A stretch of 64,000 bases of DNA, taken from the NCBI RefSeq assembly GCF_001463705.1, contig NZ_BBWH01000020.1, forward strand, positions 1 through 64,000, written 5' to 3'. The position numbers were made by a program, and so were the translations under genes. The notes beneath the pieces were generated by a model, which worked only from the letters and a program-made list of their open reading frames with translations, did no database searches and had not been told where the DNA came from. Source of the stretch: Aureimonas sp. AU12 (lineage in GTDB: Bacteria; Pseudomonadota; Alphaproteobacteria; Rhizobiales; Rhizobiaceae). This document shows positions 34,204-42,626 of the stretch, in pieces. Every line of letters begins with the position of its first letter. The first letter of the stretch is position 1.

Positions 34204-35190
34204 TTGCGCCTTCGCCTCCAGCTCCTCGGCGGTCTCACCGCCGCCGCCCTCGGGCTGATCGGCCTCGTGGCGATCTACTTCACGCTCGCCGACCGCCTGA
34301 TCTTCCCTGCCTTCGCGCAGCTGGCACCCCTGTTCGCCGCGCTTCTCGTGATCCTGGCTCTGATCTTTGCGGCAACGCGCCATGTCGTGCGCGCCGGGCT
34401 CTGCCTCGTGGTGGCGGGGGCGGCCTTCGTTTCGGTGATTGCTCGCACCGAACGCCTGATGAGCGACGAGACGGTCCCGGCCGGGGCCACCGAGATGACC
34501 CTCGTCAGCTACAACGTCATGTTCCGCAACGCCGAGATCGGCGCCGCCGTGCCGGAGATCACGGGATCGGGCGCCGACGTGGTGCTGCTGCTCGAGGCGC
34601 GGGCGCTGTTCTCCGCCATGCCCGAACTGGCGAAGGCCTTTCCGTATCGGCTCGGCTGCGACAGCGAGGCGGCCTGCGACAGCGCCCTCCTGTCGAAATG
34701 GCCGCTCGAGGCGACGCGGATCGGACCGCTCGGAGCGTTCGCATCCGAGCGCTTCCTGCAGGCGCGCATCGCGATCGGCGGGACGCCGGTCACGGTGATC
34801 GGCGCGCATCTCTCGAAGCCCTATTTCGACGCGTTCGCGATGAGCGAGCTGAACACGCTGCGTCATCGCATCGAGGGGATCGGCGGGCCGATGGTGGTGG
34901 CCGGCGACTTCAACGCCCCGCCCTGGTACTGGCCGCTGGTGCGGTTTGCCGAGCGCACGGGCTTTCGCACGGCGCGCGCCTTCGTGCCGACCTGGCCGAC
35001 CTGGAGCGGACCGCTGGGTCTACCGATCGATCACGTCTTCGCCCGTTCGGCGCGCGTGATCGATCTGAAGCCGCTGTCCAGCCCCTATGGCTCCAACCAC
35101 AAGGGCCTGATCGCCCGGATCGCGCTCCTGCCGGGGCCGGGCCCCGCCGCAGCGCCCGCGCCCGCAGAACCGGCGCCGGCGGGCGGATAG
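34204..35190 (+). CDS. membrane-anchored endonuclease/exonuclease/phosphatase-family protein
   Basis: 328 residues. Three N-terminal hydrophobic segments (about 5-25, 35-52 and 55-75) precede an EEP-fold catalytic domain (about 95-310). The domain has VSYNVMFRN with the metal-site Asn, a degenerate LLEAR segment, AHLSKPY, VVAGDFNAPPW, and IDHVFAR followed by SNHKGLI with the catalytic His. EEP enzymes cleave phosphodiesters of nucleic acids, lipids or sugars; the substrate is unknown. No ATG is suitably placed, so I infer TTG at 34204 (MRLRLQLL) preceded by CGAGAG. The Pro/Ala tail is low complexity. It is convergent with the epimerase gene. Confidence 0.8.
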   Translation: MRLRLQLLGGLTAAALGLIGLVAIYFTLADRLIFPAFAQLAPLFAALLVILALIFAATRHVVRAGLCLVVAGAAFVSVIARTERLMSDETVPAGATEMTLVSYNVMFRNAEIGAAVPEITGSGADVVLLLEARALFSAMPELAKAFPYRLGCDSEAACDSALLSKWPLEATRIGPLGAFASERFLQARIAIGGTPVTVIGAHLSKPYFDAFAMSELNTLRHRIEGIGGPMVVAGDFNAPPWYWPLVRFAERTGFRTARAFVPTWPTWSGPLGLPIDHVFARSARVIDLKPLSSPYGSNHKGLIARIALLPGPGPAAAPAPAEPAPAGG

Positions 35191-35206
35191 GCGGCGCGCG
35201 GCCGCG

Positions 35207-36196
35207 TCAGACCAGCGCGTCGCCCACGTTGTCGGCCTTCCAGCGCCGGATCGCCTCGTCGAGATCGGTGCCGAAGCGGTAGCCGGACGCGTTGAGATAG
35301 CCCGGCTCGACGCGCGTCGAGAGCACCAGCTTGGCGATGCGCTCGCGGTTGATCGAATTGCGCAGGCCCACCTTGTCGAGCACCTCGAAGGGCAGGGCGG
35401 CACCGTTCATCAACCCCTGGGGGATGAGGCCGCGGGGCTTGGGCAACTGCGCCACGCGCTCGAAGGACTGACAGATCTCCTCGATCGTGTAGGCATGCGG
35501 ATAGCAGAAATTGTAGAGGATCGAGGGCTCGTCTCGCCCCATCGTGAAGGCCATCGTGTCGACGAGCTCGCCGACATAGCCGCAGCTCTTGATCGTGTCC
35601 TTGCGGCCGGGATAGACGAAGACGCCCTTGCGCAGGGCCCCGGCCAGGCGCGTGAAGTTGCCGTTCTCGCCTTTGCCGAAGATCACCGCCGGGCGCGCCA
35701 CCACGAGCCGCCGTGCGGCATCGCTCGCCTGCCATTCGCGGTGGACCCTCTCGGCGAGAAGCTTGGAGCGCCCGTAGTCGGAGGTCGGCGTCGGCGGGGT
35801 GGTCTCGCTCTTCAGGTCCTCGCCGGGTCCGTAGACCGCGATCGAGGAGGTGAAGAGGATGGCGGGAATGCCGGTGCGCCGGGCAAAATCGCAGACCTCG
35901 ATCGCCCCGCCGACATTCGTCTCGTAATATTCGTGCGGCTCGTGGCCGGGCGTGCGGTGCACCGCCGCCAGATTGTAGGCTTCCGCGAAATCGCCACCGG
36001 TGCTGTCCGGGCCACCAATGCTGTCCGGGATCGGCTTGCGGATGTCGTGCGAGCGGTAGTCGACGCCCTCGACCGGATCGGCCGGCGGCGCCATGTCGAC
36101 GCTGACGAGGCGGCCATAGGCGCCGGATGCCGCGAGGCTGCGCAGGAGATGCGTGCCGATGAAGCCGGCCCCTCCGAAGACGATGGCGTTTTTCAT
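35207..36196 (-). CDS. NAD-dependent epimerase/dehydratase (extended SDR)
   Basis: This 329-residue extended short-chain dehydrogenase likely acts on a nucleotide-sugar. The N-terminal NAD motif is FGGAGFIGTHLL (8-19). The active site includes Ser in LFTSSIAVYG and the YGRSK motif with Tyr and Lys. The C-terminal substrate domain includes VARPAVIFGKGENGN. The family covers UDP-glucose 4-epimerases and dehydratases; the exact reaction cannot be read. Placement beside ugd and PAPS-related genes suggests surface sugar synthesis. Confidence 0.87.
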   Translation of the reverse strand: MKNAIVFGGAGFIGTHLLRSLAASGAYGRLVSVDMAPPADPVEGVDYRSHDIRKPIPDSIGGPDSTGGDFAEAYNLAAVHRTPGHEPHEYYETNVGGAIEVCDFARRTGIPAILFTSSIAVYGPGEDLKSETTPPTPTSDYGRSKLLAERVHREWQASDAARRLVVARPAVIFGKGENGNFTRLAGALRKGVFVYPGRKDTIKSCGYVGELVDTMAFTMGRDEPSILYNFCYPHAYTIEEICQSFERVAQLPKPRGLIPQGLMNGAALPFEVLDKVGLRNSINRERIAKLVLSTRVEPGYLNASGYRFGTDLDEAIRRWKADNVGDALV

Positions 36197-36721
36197 GAGA
36201 GCTGCGCGTCCTTCATCTCGGTGCCGGAGCGCCGCGCGCCCCTGCGAGAGGAACGGAGAGCGGCACAGCCGCCGGCGCGTGGGGATCGCCCGGCTTCGAG
36301 CGGGCGTTGCGTCCGGATGTTGCAGCGCAACGAATAGGCAAGATGCCCGGCGCTGGCAAGCGATGCCATCGGCGAAGCCGCGGCGCCTGCGGCCGGCCCG
36401 AACACGCAGTCTTCACGCCGGGGTCGCCGCCGGCCGGTACGCGGCTGGGTTCGGCCCTCGCCGCCATCCCTTACCGCTTTCTCACCGCCTCTGGTGAAGC
36501 TTCATATAAATTGAAGCAAACGGAACAGTCGATCGTTCACCATCGGGGCAAGTAACGGGTCGCGGGGCGCAATGGATCGCAGATCGACGGCCATTTGAAC
36601 TGTTTGGAAACCGGGGCATCCTACAGATATGTTCACGAGCCGCAGTCGATGACTGTCACACGTCGTTAGGCATCGCGAGTTTCACCGCCCCGTTGCCCCG
36701 AAGAGATGGACAAAAGATCCC
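36197..36721. promoter_or_regulatory. intergenic region upstream of two divergent genes
   Basis: 525 bases without a convincing gene. From about 36480 the sequence becomes AT-rich and contains the dyad GCTTCA-N7-TGAAGC (36499-36517, with TATAAAT in the loop), a candidate promoter/operator. Further AT-rich sequence (ACAGATATGTTCACG near 36625) precedes the small membrane-protein gene. The half next to the epimerase gene shows no recognisable element. Confidence 0.35.
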
Positions 36722-36889
36722 ATGAGCCGCAACGCCTCGCCCGCCATCCTCGCCGTGATCGCCCCCAGCGCCACGTTCCGCCAGACGCCCCGCCGCGACG
36801 AGCGCACCGCGCCCGCCCGTGGCATCCTCCTCGGCCTCGGCATCTGCTCGGTCTTCTGGGCGGCTCTCGCCAGCGTCGTCCTGTTCTAG
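36722..36889 (+). CDS. small single-span membrane protein (55 residues)
   Basis: An ATG at 36722 opens a 55-codon frame ending at TAG 36887-36889. It has a basic N-terminal half (TFRQTPRRDERTAPARG) and a C-terminal hydrophobic helix (ILLGLGICSVFWAALASVVLF), an N-in, tail-anchored layout. A GAAGAGATGG-like ribosome-binding stretch lies 15-20 bases upstream. Codons have high G/C third positions. I recognise no family. It stands alone between divergent regions. Confidence 0.55.
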   Translation: MSRNASPAILAVIAPSATFRQTPRRDERTAPARGILLGLGICSVFWAALASVVLF

Positions 36890-37014
36890 AACCTGCCCGG
36901 CGTTCATCGGCGGCCAGGCCGCCAACGATCTTCGTCGCGTCTGTATCGTCCGAAGGCAACGTCCGCCCGTCAGCCGGCCAAGCTCCCGCTCTCTCGCCTC
37001 GTCCCGCGCCTCGT

Positions 37015-38229
37015 TCAGCGGGCGTCGAGAAAGGCCAGTACGGCGTCGGCCAGCGCTTCGGGCGTGGAGCCGCCGGCCTCCAGCCGCAGATCCGGCGCGT
37101 CCGGTGCCTCGTAGGGGCTGTCGATGCCGGTGAAGTTGCGGATCTGCCCGGCGCGCGCCCGCCGGTACAAGCCCTTGGGATCGCGTGCCTCGGCAATCTC
37201 GAGCGGCGTGTCCACGAAGATCTCCACGAACTCACCCTCGCCCATCAGGCCGCGCGCCATCGCGCGGTCGGCCCGGAAGGGCGAGATGAACGAGGCCAGC
37301 ACGATCAGCCCGGCGTCGAGCATCAGCCGCGCCGTCTCGGCCACGCGCCGGATGTTCTCCACCCGGTCCGCCTCGGTGAAGCCGAGATTGCGGTTGAGCC
37401 CGTGGCGCAGGTTGTCGCCGTCGAGGAGATAGGTGTGGCGCCCCAGCGCGAAGAGCCGGCGCTCCACCGCATTGGCGATGGCCGACTTGCCCGCCCCCGA
37501 GAGCCCCGTGAACCACAGGAGCACCGGCGTCTGGCCCTTGGCCGTCGCGCGCGCCGCCTTATCGATGTCGACGGGCTGCCAATGGACGTTGGTGGCCCGT
37601 CGCAGCCCGAAGGCGATGCGCCCGGTGCCGAGCAGGCCGTCGTCGGTGCGGCCGTGGATCGTCAGGCTGCCGGTCGCCGCGTTGGTCTCGAAGGCGTCGA
37701 AGGCGATGGGCCGCTCGAAGGAGAGGTTCACGAGCGCGCTTTCACCTTGGCCCACCGTGCGCGCCGCGAGCGCCGCGCCGGTCTCGGGGTCGATCCGGTG
37801 CTTGATCGCGCCGATACTGCCCTCGACGCTCTGGCCGCCCACCCGGAAGCGCAGCGTTCGGCCGGGAATCAGCGGCTCGGGCCCCGTCCAAGACAGTTCG
37901 GCCGCCACCTGATCGGCGACCTCGGGTCGCGCATGCGCGGGACAGAGGAGATCGCCGACACCCGCGCCGAGATCCTGCGCGACGACCAGCGTCGCGCGGT
38001 CGCCCGCTTGGGCGCGCTCGGTCGTCGCGCCGTCCGCATGCCGGATCGAGCGGACGAGACCCGTGCGTCCCGATGGTGCCGCGGCGACGGTTTCGCCCGT
38101 CGCTACGCTGCCTGAGACGACGTGTCCGGAGATTTCATAAGCGTCCGCGGCGAGGTTCGCGGTCGCCTCGACGACCATCCGGAAGGCCAGTGCGTGCGCG
38201 CCCGCCGGCAGGCTGTCCGACGCCGTCAT
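37015..38229 (-). CDS. cysC: adenylyl-sulfate kinase with CysN-like beta-barrel N-terminus (no GTPase domain)
   Basis: A 404-residue protein. Residues 235-404 form a complete APS kinase making PAPS: Walker A GLSGAGKS (242-249), [10 protein letters not shown] (270-279), ENIRRVAE (291-298) and FISPFRADR (314-322). Residues 1 to about 218 match domains II and III of CysN, the sulfate adenylyltransferase large subunit: [46 protein letters not shown] and the closing [10 protein letters not shown]. The CysN GTPase domain that should precede them is absent, and the 160 bases up to cysQ do not encode it. ATG 38229 is chosen at the start of recognisable sequence. CysQ lies just upstream on the same strand. 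Confidence 0.85.
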   Translation of the reverse strand: MTASDSLPAGAHALAFRMVVEATANLAADAYEISGHVVSGSVATGETVAAAPSGRTGLVRSIRHADGATTERAQAGDRATLVVAQDLGAGVGDLLCPAHARPEVADQVAAELSWTGPEPLIPGRTLRFRVGGQSVEGSIGAIKHRIDPETGAALAARTVGQGESALVNLSFERPIAFDAFETNAATGSLTIHGRTDDGLLGTGRIAFGLRRATNVHWQPVDIDKAARATAKGQTPVLLWFTGLSGAGKSAIANAVERRLFALGRHTYLLDGDNLRHGLNRNLGFTEADRVENIRRVAETARLMLDAGLIVLASFISPFRADRAMARGLMGEGEFVEIFVDTPLEIAEARDPKGLYRRARAGQIRNFTGIDSPYEAPDAPDLRLEAGGSTPEALADAVLAFLDAR

Positions 38230-38389
38230 GCCGGGATCGCCGGATGGCGGCCGGGTGCGCAGGACGGCGCTGCCGCGGTCGTCGCGGCTGAGGTTTCGAC
38301 GCGGGACGCTGCCCTTGCGGCTGGGTCTGGACGGATCAAGATGGGACGGGCCGGTCTGCTCGTGTCGCCGCGGCGACGGGAGCGTCAGT

Positions 38390-39244
38390 CTATCCGGCGA
38401 TCCCCTCGGCGGGCAACCGCCCGGCGGGTTCGCCCGCGCTCGCGCGCCCGGCCCGCTCGGCCAGGGCGGGGTCGCCATAGGCGATGAAATGCGGATTGGC
38501 GAAATCCTCGTCGTGCCCCTGGTCGCGCTTGTCGTAGGAGAGCGGCGCGCCGTCGAGCGTCGTCACCAGCCCGCCGGCGGCGCGCAGAACCGCGTCGCCC
38601 GCCGCCGTGTCCCATTCCATCGTGCGGCCGAGGCGGGGATAGATGTCGGCCTCGCCCGCCGCCAGAAGACAGAACTTCAGCGACGAGCCGCGACAGACGC
38701 TGTCGCCGACCTCGAAATGCGCCAGCCAGTCCCAGGTCGCCTGCGTCCCGTGCGAACGCGAACAGACGGCCGTGACGGCTTCGGGCGAGCGGCGAACCCG
38801 CAAAGGGGTCAGCGTGCCGATCTCGCCCGCCCGCACCCTCGTCTCGAAGGCATTCGTTCCCTCGCCCGCAAAGAGCCGCCCCTCGCTCGGCGCAAACACG
38901 ACGCCGGCCACCGGCACGCCGTCCTCGATGAGGGCGATGTTGACGGTGAAGTCGCCGTTGCGGCTGACGAACTCTCGGGTGCCATCGAGCGGATCGACGA
39001 GAAAGAAGCGCGGGGCGCCCTGCGGCACGATGCCGGCGGCGGCCTGCTCTTCGGCCACCACGGGAATATCGGGCGCGAACCGGGCGAGCGCTGCGAGGAT
39101 CACGCCCTCGGCCTGCGTGTCGGCCGCAGTGACGGGCGAGCCGTCGCCCTTGTGCGACACGTCCGTTCCCGCCTCGTAATGGCGCATGACGACGGCGCCG
39201 GCATCGATGGCGGCGCGCAGCATCGCGTCGAGAAGAGGGGACAT
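38390..39244 (-). CDS. cysQ: 3'(2'),5'-bisphosphate nucleotidase CysQ
   Basis: This 284-residue inositol-monophosphatase-fold enzyme hydrolyses PAP, the by-product of PAPS use, to AMP. The metal-site motifs are present: [30 protein letters not shown] and the C-terminal [19 protein letters not shown] 39244 gives the normal CysQ length; the longer upstream frame is unlikely. It lies 160 bases upstream of the APS-kinase-like gene on the same strand. Together they make and recycle PAPS/PAP, consistent with sulfate assimilation or sulfation of a surface glycan. Confidence 0.93.
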   Translation of the reverse strand: MSPLLDAMLRAAIDAGAVVMRHYEAGTDVSHKGDGSPVTAADTQAEGVILAALARFAPDIPVVAEEQAAAGIVPQGAPRFFLVDPLDGTREFVSRNGDFTVNIALIEDGVPVAGVVFAPSEGRLFAGEGTNAFETRVRAGEIGTLTPLRVRRSPEAVTAVCSRSHGTQATWDWLAHFEVGDSVCRGSSLKFCLLAAGEADIYPRLGRTMEWDTAAGDAVLRAAGGLVTTLDGAPLSYDKRDQGHDEDFANPHFIAYGDPALAERAGRASAGEPAGRLPAEGIAG

Positions 39245-39534
39245 GAACGGTTCCGGGCGCGGGAGGAAAGGTCGCCGCGATCTTAAAGGGGCGGGCCGGG
39301 CAAGGCCAGATGCTCGATCGAGGTCGCCTCCGGGCACCGTGGCTACGTCTTTCGTGCAGGCGAGCCGCAGGCCTCGAGGGGGACACAAGCCCATGACGCA
39401 GTCGTGAGCCTCCCATTGTCCCAATGGCGGCAACGGATCCTTCATGCTGATTGTTGAACCCGCTCGGATGCGACGACGATCCGGGCTAGCGTTGCCCTCG
39501 TCCGTCACGCCAACCTTCGAGGGGAGACCACCCG

Positions 39535-39786
39535 ATGTTCGCCATCTGCGTCGCCGCGATTGGTTGGGTCTGCGGACAGGGATCCGGGAGTGCCGGCTCG
39601 ATCCTGGCGGCCTCGCTGCTCGTCGTCGGGGTGGAGAGCGTGGCGCTGGCGCAGGCCGGCGCGGGTCTCGGCGCGACGCTGGCGATCCTCGCCCTGTCGC
39701 TCATTGCGCTTCAGGGCGCGTTTCTCGCAGCCCTTCTCCTACGCAAAACGCCGCAGGGCGGAGCCGTGCGGCGTTCGGAAGGCTAG
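39535..39786 (+). CDS. small hydrophobic membrane protein (83 residues)
   Basis: An 83-residue protein with two predicted membrane helices (about 5-37 with a Gly-rich break, and 42-68), ending in the short basic tail RKTPQGGAVRRSEG. A strong AGGGGAGA ribosome-binding site lies 7-14 bases before the ATG, supporting real translation. No family is recognised. Its last codons overlap the hairpin that terminates the convergent sugar transferase gene. A role in envelope or polysaccharide biology is possible by location only. Confidence 0.6.
   Translation: MFAICVAAIGWVCGQGSGSAGSILAASLLVVGVESVALAQAGAGLGATLAILALSLIALQGAFLAALLLRKTPQGGAVRRSEG
39743..39775 (-). terminator. intrinsic terminator of the sugar transferase gene, inside a coding region
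   Basis: AACGCCGCA (39747-39755) pairs perfectly with 39767-39775. Read on the minus strand it is followed by TTTTGCG, a proper T-tract, about 30 bases after the sugar transferase stop. It lies within the last codons of the convergent 83-residue gene, so the same bases encode protein on one strand and a terminator on the other. Confidence 0.7.
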
Positions 39787-39806
39787 AAGCGGGATCGCTT
39801 CGGGTC

Positions 39807-40478
39807 TCAGTGGCTGCCTTCGCGCTTCAGAACCACGGACACCGTCTTGAACAGGATGCCGATATCCAGCGGCACCGACCAGTTGCGCACGTAGAACGTG
39901 TCGAACTTGACCCGCGAGGCATAGCTCGTGTCCGAACGCCCGTTGACCTGCCACATGCCGGTCACGCCGGGGCGAACGCGCTTGTAGGCTTCGAACCGGT
40001 GCGAGTAGCGGTAGATTTCTTCGTCGACGATCGGACGCGGACCCACCAGGCTCATGTCACCCTTGAGAACGTTGATGAGCTGGGGCAGCTCGTCGAGGCT
40101 CGTCTCGCGCAGGATGCGGCCGAGCTTGGTGACGCGAGGATCGTTGCGCAGCTTCTGGCTCGTCTCCCACTCGGCGCGCGCCACCGGGTCGGACTGCAGC
40201 AGACGCTGCAGCAACTCGGCGGAGTTGGTCGCCATCGAGCGGAACTTGTAGCAATGGAAGTGCTTGCCCTCGAAGCCGACGCGCTTGTGGCCGAAGACGA
40301 TCGGGCCGGGATCGGTGAGCTTCATGACCAGCATGATCATCAGCATCAGCGGGCTGAGAACGATGAGCGCGCTGGCCGCGATCACGATGTCGAGGGCGCG
40401 CTTGGCAGCGCCGCCGACGGGTACGTCGGTCGCGGCAACCGCTTCGTCGGCGCGGGGAAGCGTCGAGATTTTCGCCAT
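39807..40478 (-). CDS. ExoY-type undecaprenyl-phosphate sugar-1-phosphate transferase
   Basis: This 223-residue bacterial sugar transferase starts polysaccharide repeat synthesis by moving a hexose-1-phosphate to undecaprenyl phosphate. It is the short ExoY-like form with one N-terminal membrane segment: KRALDIVIAASALIVLSPL (about 26-44). Signatures are GPIVFGHKRVG, FRSMATNS, RETSLDELPQLINVLKGDMS, LVGPRP and the C-terminal PGVTGMWQVNGRS. I chose ATG 40478 (MAKIST); a GTG at 40487 adds three residues, and neither has a clear Shine-Dalgarno. It would act upstream of the Wzc/Wza-like export system at 26-30 kb. Confidence 0.92.
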   Translation of the reverse strand: MAKISTLPRADEAVAATDVPVGGAAKRALDIVIAASALIVLSPLMLMIMLVMKLTDPGPIVFGHKRVGFEGKHFHCYKFRSMATNSAELLQRLLQSDPVARAEWETSQKLRNDPRVTKLGRILRETSLDELPQLINVLKGDMSLVGPRPIVDEEIYRYSHRFEAYKRVRPGVTGMWQVNGRSDTSYASRVKFDTFYVRNWSVPLDIGILFKTVSVVLKREGSH

Positions 40479-41297
40479 GAGGAACACACCGGGGATAAGG
40501 AACGGGACGACGTTTCCCTGGCCTAGACGATGCCCCGGCGAGGAGCAATCGGGCGCCGACGGCGCGAGCGTCCTCGCGTTACACCTCGTCCGCGACCCCG
40601 TGTGCAGGGCGTCACAGACGTTTCCATGATCGCGTCAAGCAAGGGAGACTGCGCGATGACCGCGGCCGTCGCCGGTCCCGCCGTTCGGCAAGACGGCCTT
40701 AAGTCCTTTGGTTGATGAATGATGAATTATATTCGTCGGAGTGGATCGAAAGACCGGGCGTCGCTTGCGTCCGATCATCTCCATCGCTGGGCCGATGCCC
40801 AACCCGAAGGGCTGGTGTGGTGCCCGCGGTCGGTCGCTGCGCCTGCGCGGTCAAACACTTGACGGACATCGGTTGCAACGCCCGCCGCATTGGAAGGGTA
40901 CTTGAGGTTATGTCGCTGCTAAAAGCGATCCGATAGAAAATCCAGCGCATCCAGCGTGCATACAGAGGAATACTGCGAACTATATTGAATTGGAAGGTCA
41001 TCAAGCGGATTGACGCAGCGCGAGAAAATTCCGGGGCGATGATGCTGCAGCGCAAAAAAAGTGATCATTGAAATCTAAAGTGATCGAAAATTGGGTCTCT
41101 TCGATCATGGAACGGGTTCAAACGGCCGATTATCCGTCAAATTTTACCGGTCTCGGTTCAGAGCGTTCTACGACTGTTTCTTCGCAACCGCGAGATGCGC
41201 CGCGCACCAACAACTGTCGAACGTTCCGATGTCGGACTGGTGCAAAGCCTGACGCTGCGGCAGATCGTGCCGTCGCGCCGATCAAGCTGCCGACAGG
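40479..41297. other. AT-richer intergenic block between polysaccharide and chemotaxis genes
   Basis: About 820 bases with no convincing gene. From about 40700 to 41170 the sequence is clearly AT-richer than the rest of the window, with stretches such as AAAATCCAGC, ATATTGAATTGG and CAAAAAAAGTGATCATTGAAATC. Short open frames on both strands here lack ribosome-binding sites and the G/C third-position bias. AGTGATCA near 41061 and AAAGTGATCGAAA near 41077 repeat the word AAAGTGATC. It could be a degenerate insert or a large regulatory region; the sequence does not decide. Confidence 0.4.
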
Positions 41298-41648
41298 TCA
41301 GAACATGTCGAGTTCGCCCGCATCGGATGCCCCGGCGTCGTCGCCCCCGAACAGGCGCTCGCGCAGGGCCGACAGCTGGATCCCCGACGCCAGCATCCCG
41401 CCGGGAAGGCCTGCGTTGGGGAGGCCAGCGTCGGGAAGGATGGACGAAAGACGGGCGAGGAGCGCCGCGATCTCGTCGAGATGCTGGGGCGTCGTGTCGA
41501 TCGTCTGCGCCAGCCGGACCGTGGCGGGACTGCCGTCGCCGCCCTTCACCAGCGCATGGAGGCCGCGCACCGCCTCGGCCTCGCGGGCGAGCTCCCGGGC
41601 GATGCGATCGATCAGGACGGCCAGCGTCGGCGCGGGGTTGGGGCTCAT
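41298..41648 (-). CDS. cheT: CheT-like chemotaxis protein with DxxxQ motif
   Basis: A 116-residue, mostly helical protein at the end of the che operon, directly after cheD. That is where cheT lies in Sinorhizobium meliloti, whose product has been described as a CheZ-like phosphatase with a DxxxQ motif. Here DTTPQ gives Asp51 and Gln55 inside the helix AQTIDTTPQHLDEIAALL. The last residues, GELDMF, look like the acidic/aromatic C-terminal CheY-binding peptide of E. coli CheZ. The Pro/Gly-rich linker at about 70-88 separates helix and tail. Likely role: removing phosphate from one of the two CheY proteins of this operon. Identification rests on gene order plus motif, since overall similarity was not testable. 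Confidence 0.72.
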   Translation of the reverse strand: MSPNPAPTLAVLIDRIARELAREAEAVRGLHALVKGGDGSPATVRLAQTIDTTPQHLDEIAALLARLSSILPDAGLPNAGLPGGMLASGIQLSALRERLFGGDDAGASDAGELDMF

Positions 41649-41692
41649 CGGCGGGATCCCGGAAGGCTCGAGAGGAAGGACGGAGCGGCCCG

Positions 41693-42217
41693 TCAGAAGA
41701 ATTCGACGTCGCCGAGATCGGCGAGCACGGGCGCCGGCGGCAGCGGCGGCTCCAGGCGGTCCATCAGGTAGATCTGCCGGGCGCGGCCTGAATGAGGCCA
41801 GAACTCGATGCGGCGCGCCGCATCACCGCCGAGGCTGCCGCCGATGAGCGGGATGTTCTCCATCGCGAGGAAGCGTTTGGCGAATTCGGCATTGCCGGCG
41901 CCGATCTCGGCCCGGCCCGCGCCGATCCGCGCGCCGCCGAAGAGCTTGGCCCGCAGCGCCTCGCGCCGCGCGCCGCGCGCCAGCACGCCGTTGACGAGCA
42001 CCTCCATCAGGTAGGCGCCGTAGCGCTCCGCCGCGCCGGCCCGGTGGCCGCCTTCGCCAGCGAGCAGGAAGTGGTTCATGCCGCCGGTGCCGGAGTTGGG
42101 GTCGAAGATGCAGGCGGCGACGCAGGATCCCAGGATCGTGGTCAGGACGACCCGCGCATCGGCTTCGATGTGCGTCTCGCCTTCCGCGACGTGGATCCTT
42201 GCGCCCGCCTGCTCCAT
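41693..42217 (-). CDS. cheD: chemoreceptor glutamine deamidase CheD
   Basis: CheD (174 residues) deamidates glutamines on chemoreceptors and in some bacteria interacts with CheY phosphatases. The catalytic Cys32 is in TILGSCVAAC, His49 in GGMNHFLLAG, and the family NAEFAKRFL segment follows. The ATG overlaps the cheY stop (ATGA). The protein ends with LADLGDVEFF, an acidic/aromatic tail beyond the core domain that resembles the tails of the CheT-like and 599-residue proteins. It is the penultimate gene of the minus-strand operon. Confidence 0.93.
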   Translation of the reverse strand: MEQAGARIHVAEGETHIEADARVVLTTILGSCVAACIFDPNSGTGGMNHFLLAGEGGHRAGAAERYGAYLMEVLVNGVLARGARREALRAKLFGGARIGAGRAEIGAGNAEFAKRFLAMENIPLIGGSLGGDAARRIEFWPHSGRARQIYLMDRLEPPLPPAPVLADLGDVEFF

Positions 42218-42609
42218 CACTGGATGTTGCCGGTGACCGCCTGGATCGCCTTCTGGAGCGCGGCGGGCTGGACGGGCTTGGGCAGGTAGTTGTTGACGCC
42301 GAGCTTCACCGCCTGCTGCAGCACCGAGCGGTCGCCCGAGCCGGTCAGGAGGATGAAGGGCGTGATGCGGGTCGCGGGGAAAGTGCGGATCGCCTGCAGG
42401 AGCTGCAGCCCGTTGAGCTTGGGCATGTTGTAGTCGGAGATGACGATATGGGCCGGGCTCGACATCATCATCTTCAGAGCCTCCTCGCCGTCCTTGGCGA
42501 AGGGAATGTTGGCAAAGCCGATCTGCTGGAGGGCATCCCGCATGAGCAGCCGGCTCGTGGTCTGGTCGTCGACGATCAGGATCTTGATCGTTTGCTTGGT
42601 GAGAGCCAT
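42217..42609 (-). CDS. cheY2: CheY-type response regulator (second of operon 1)
   Basis: A 130-residue single receiver domain. Phospho-acceptor Asp59 is in IVISDYNMPKLNG, the acidic pair is in ILIVDDQ (about 14-15), Thr in FILLTGSG and the conserved Lys in YLPKPVQ. It sits between cheB and cheD, like cheY2 of S. meliloti, which acts as the main motor-binding regulator there. The stop overlaps cheD. Confidence 0.93.
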   Translation of the reverse strand: MALTKQTIKILIVDDQTTSRLLMRDALQQIGFANIPFAKDGEEALKMMMSSPAHIVISDYNMPKLNGLQLLQAIRTFPATRITPFILLTGSGDRSVLQQAVKLGVNNYLPKPVQPAALQKAIQAVTGNIQ

Positions 42610-42626
42610 GGCGAGTGCTTTCCGGT

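Noticed and set aside
40699-41055. A 118-codon minus-strand frame and a 74-codon plus-strand frame in the AT-rich block.
   Set aside because: No ribosome-binding site, no third-position bias, no domain; they overlap each other.
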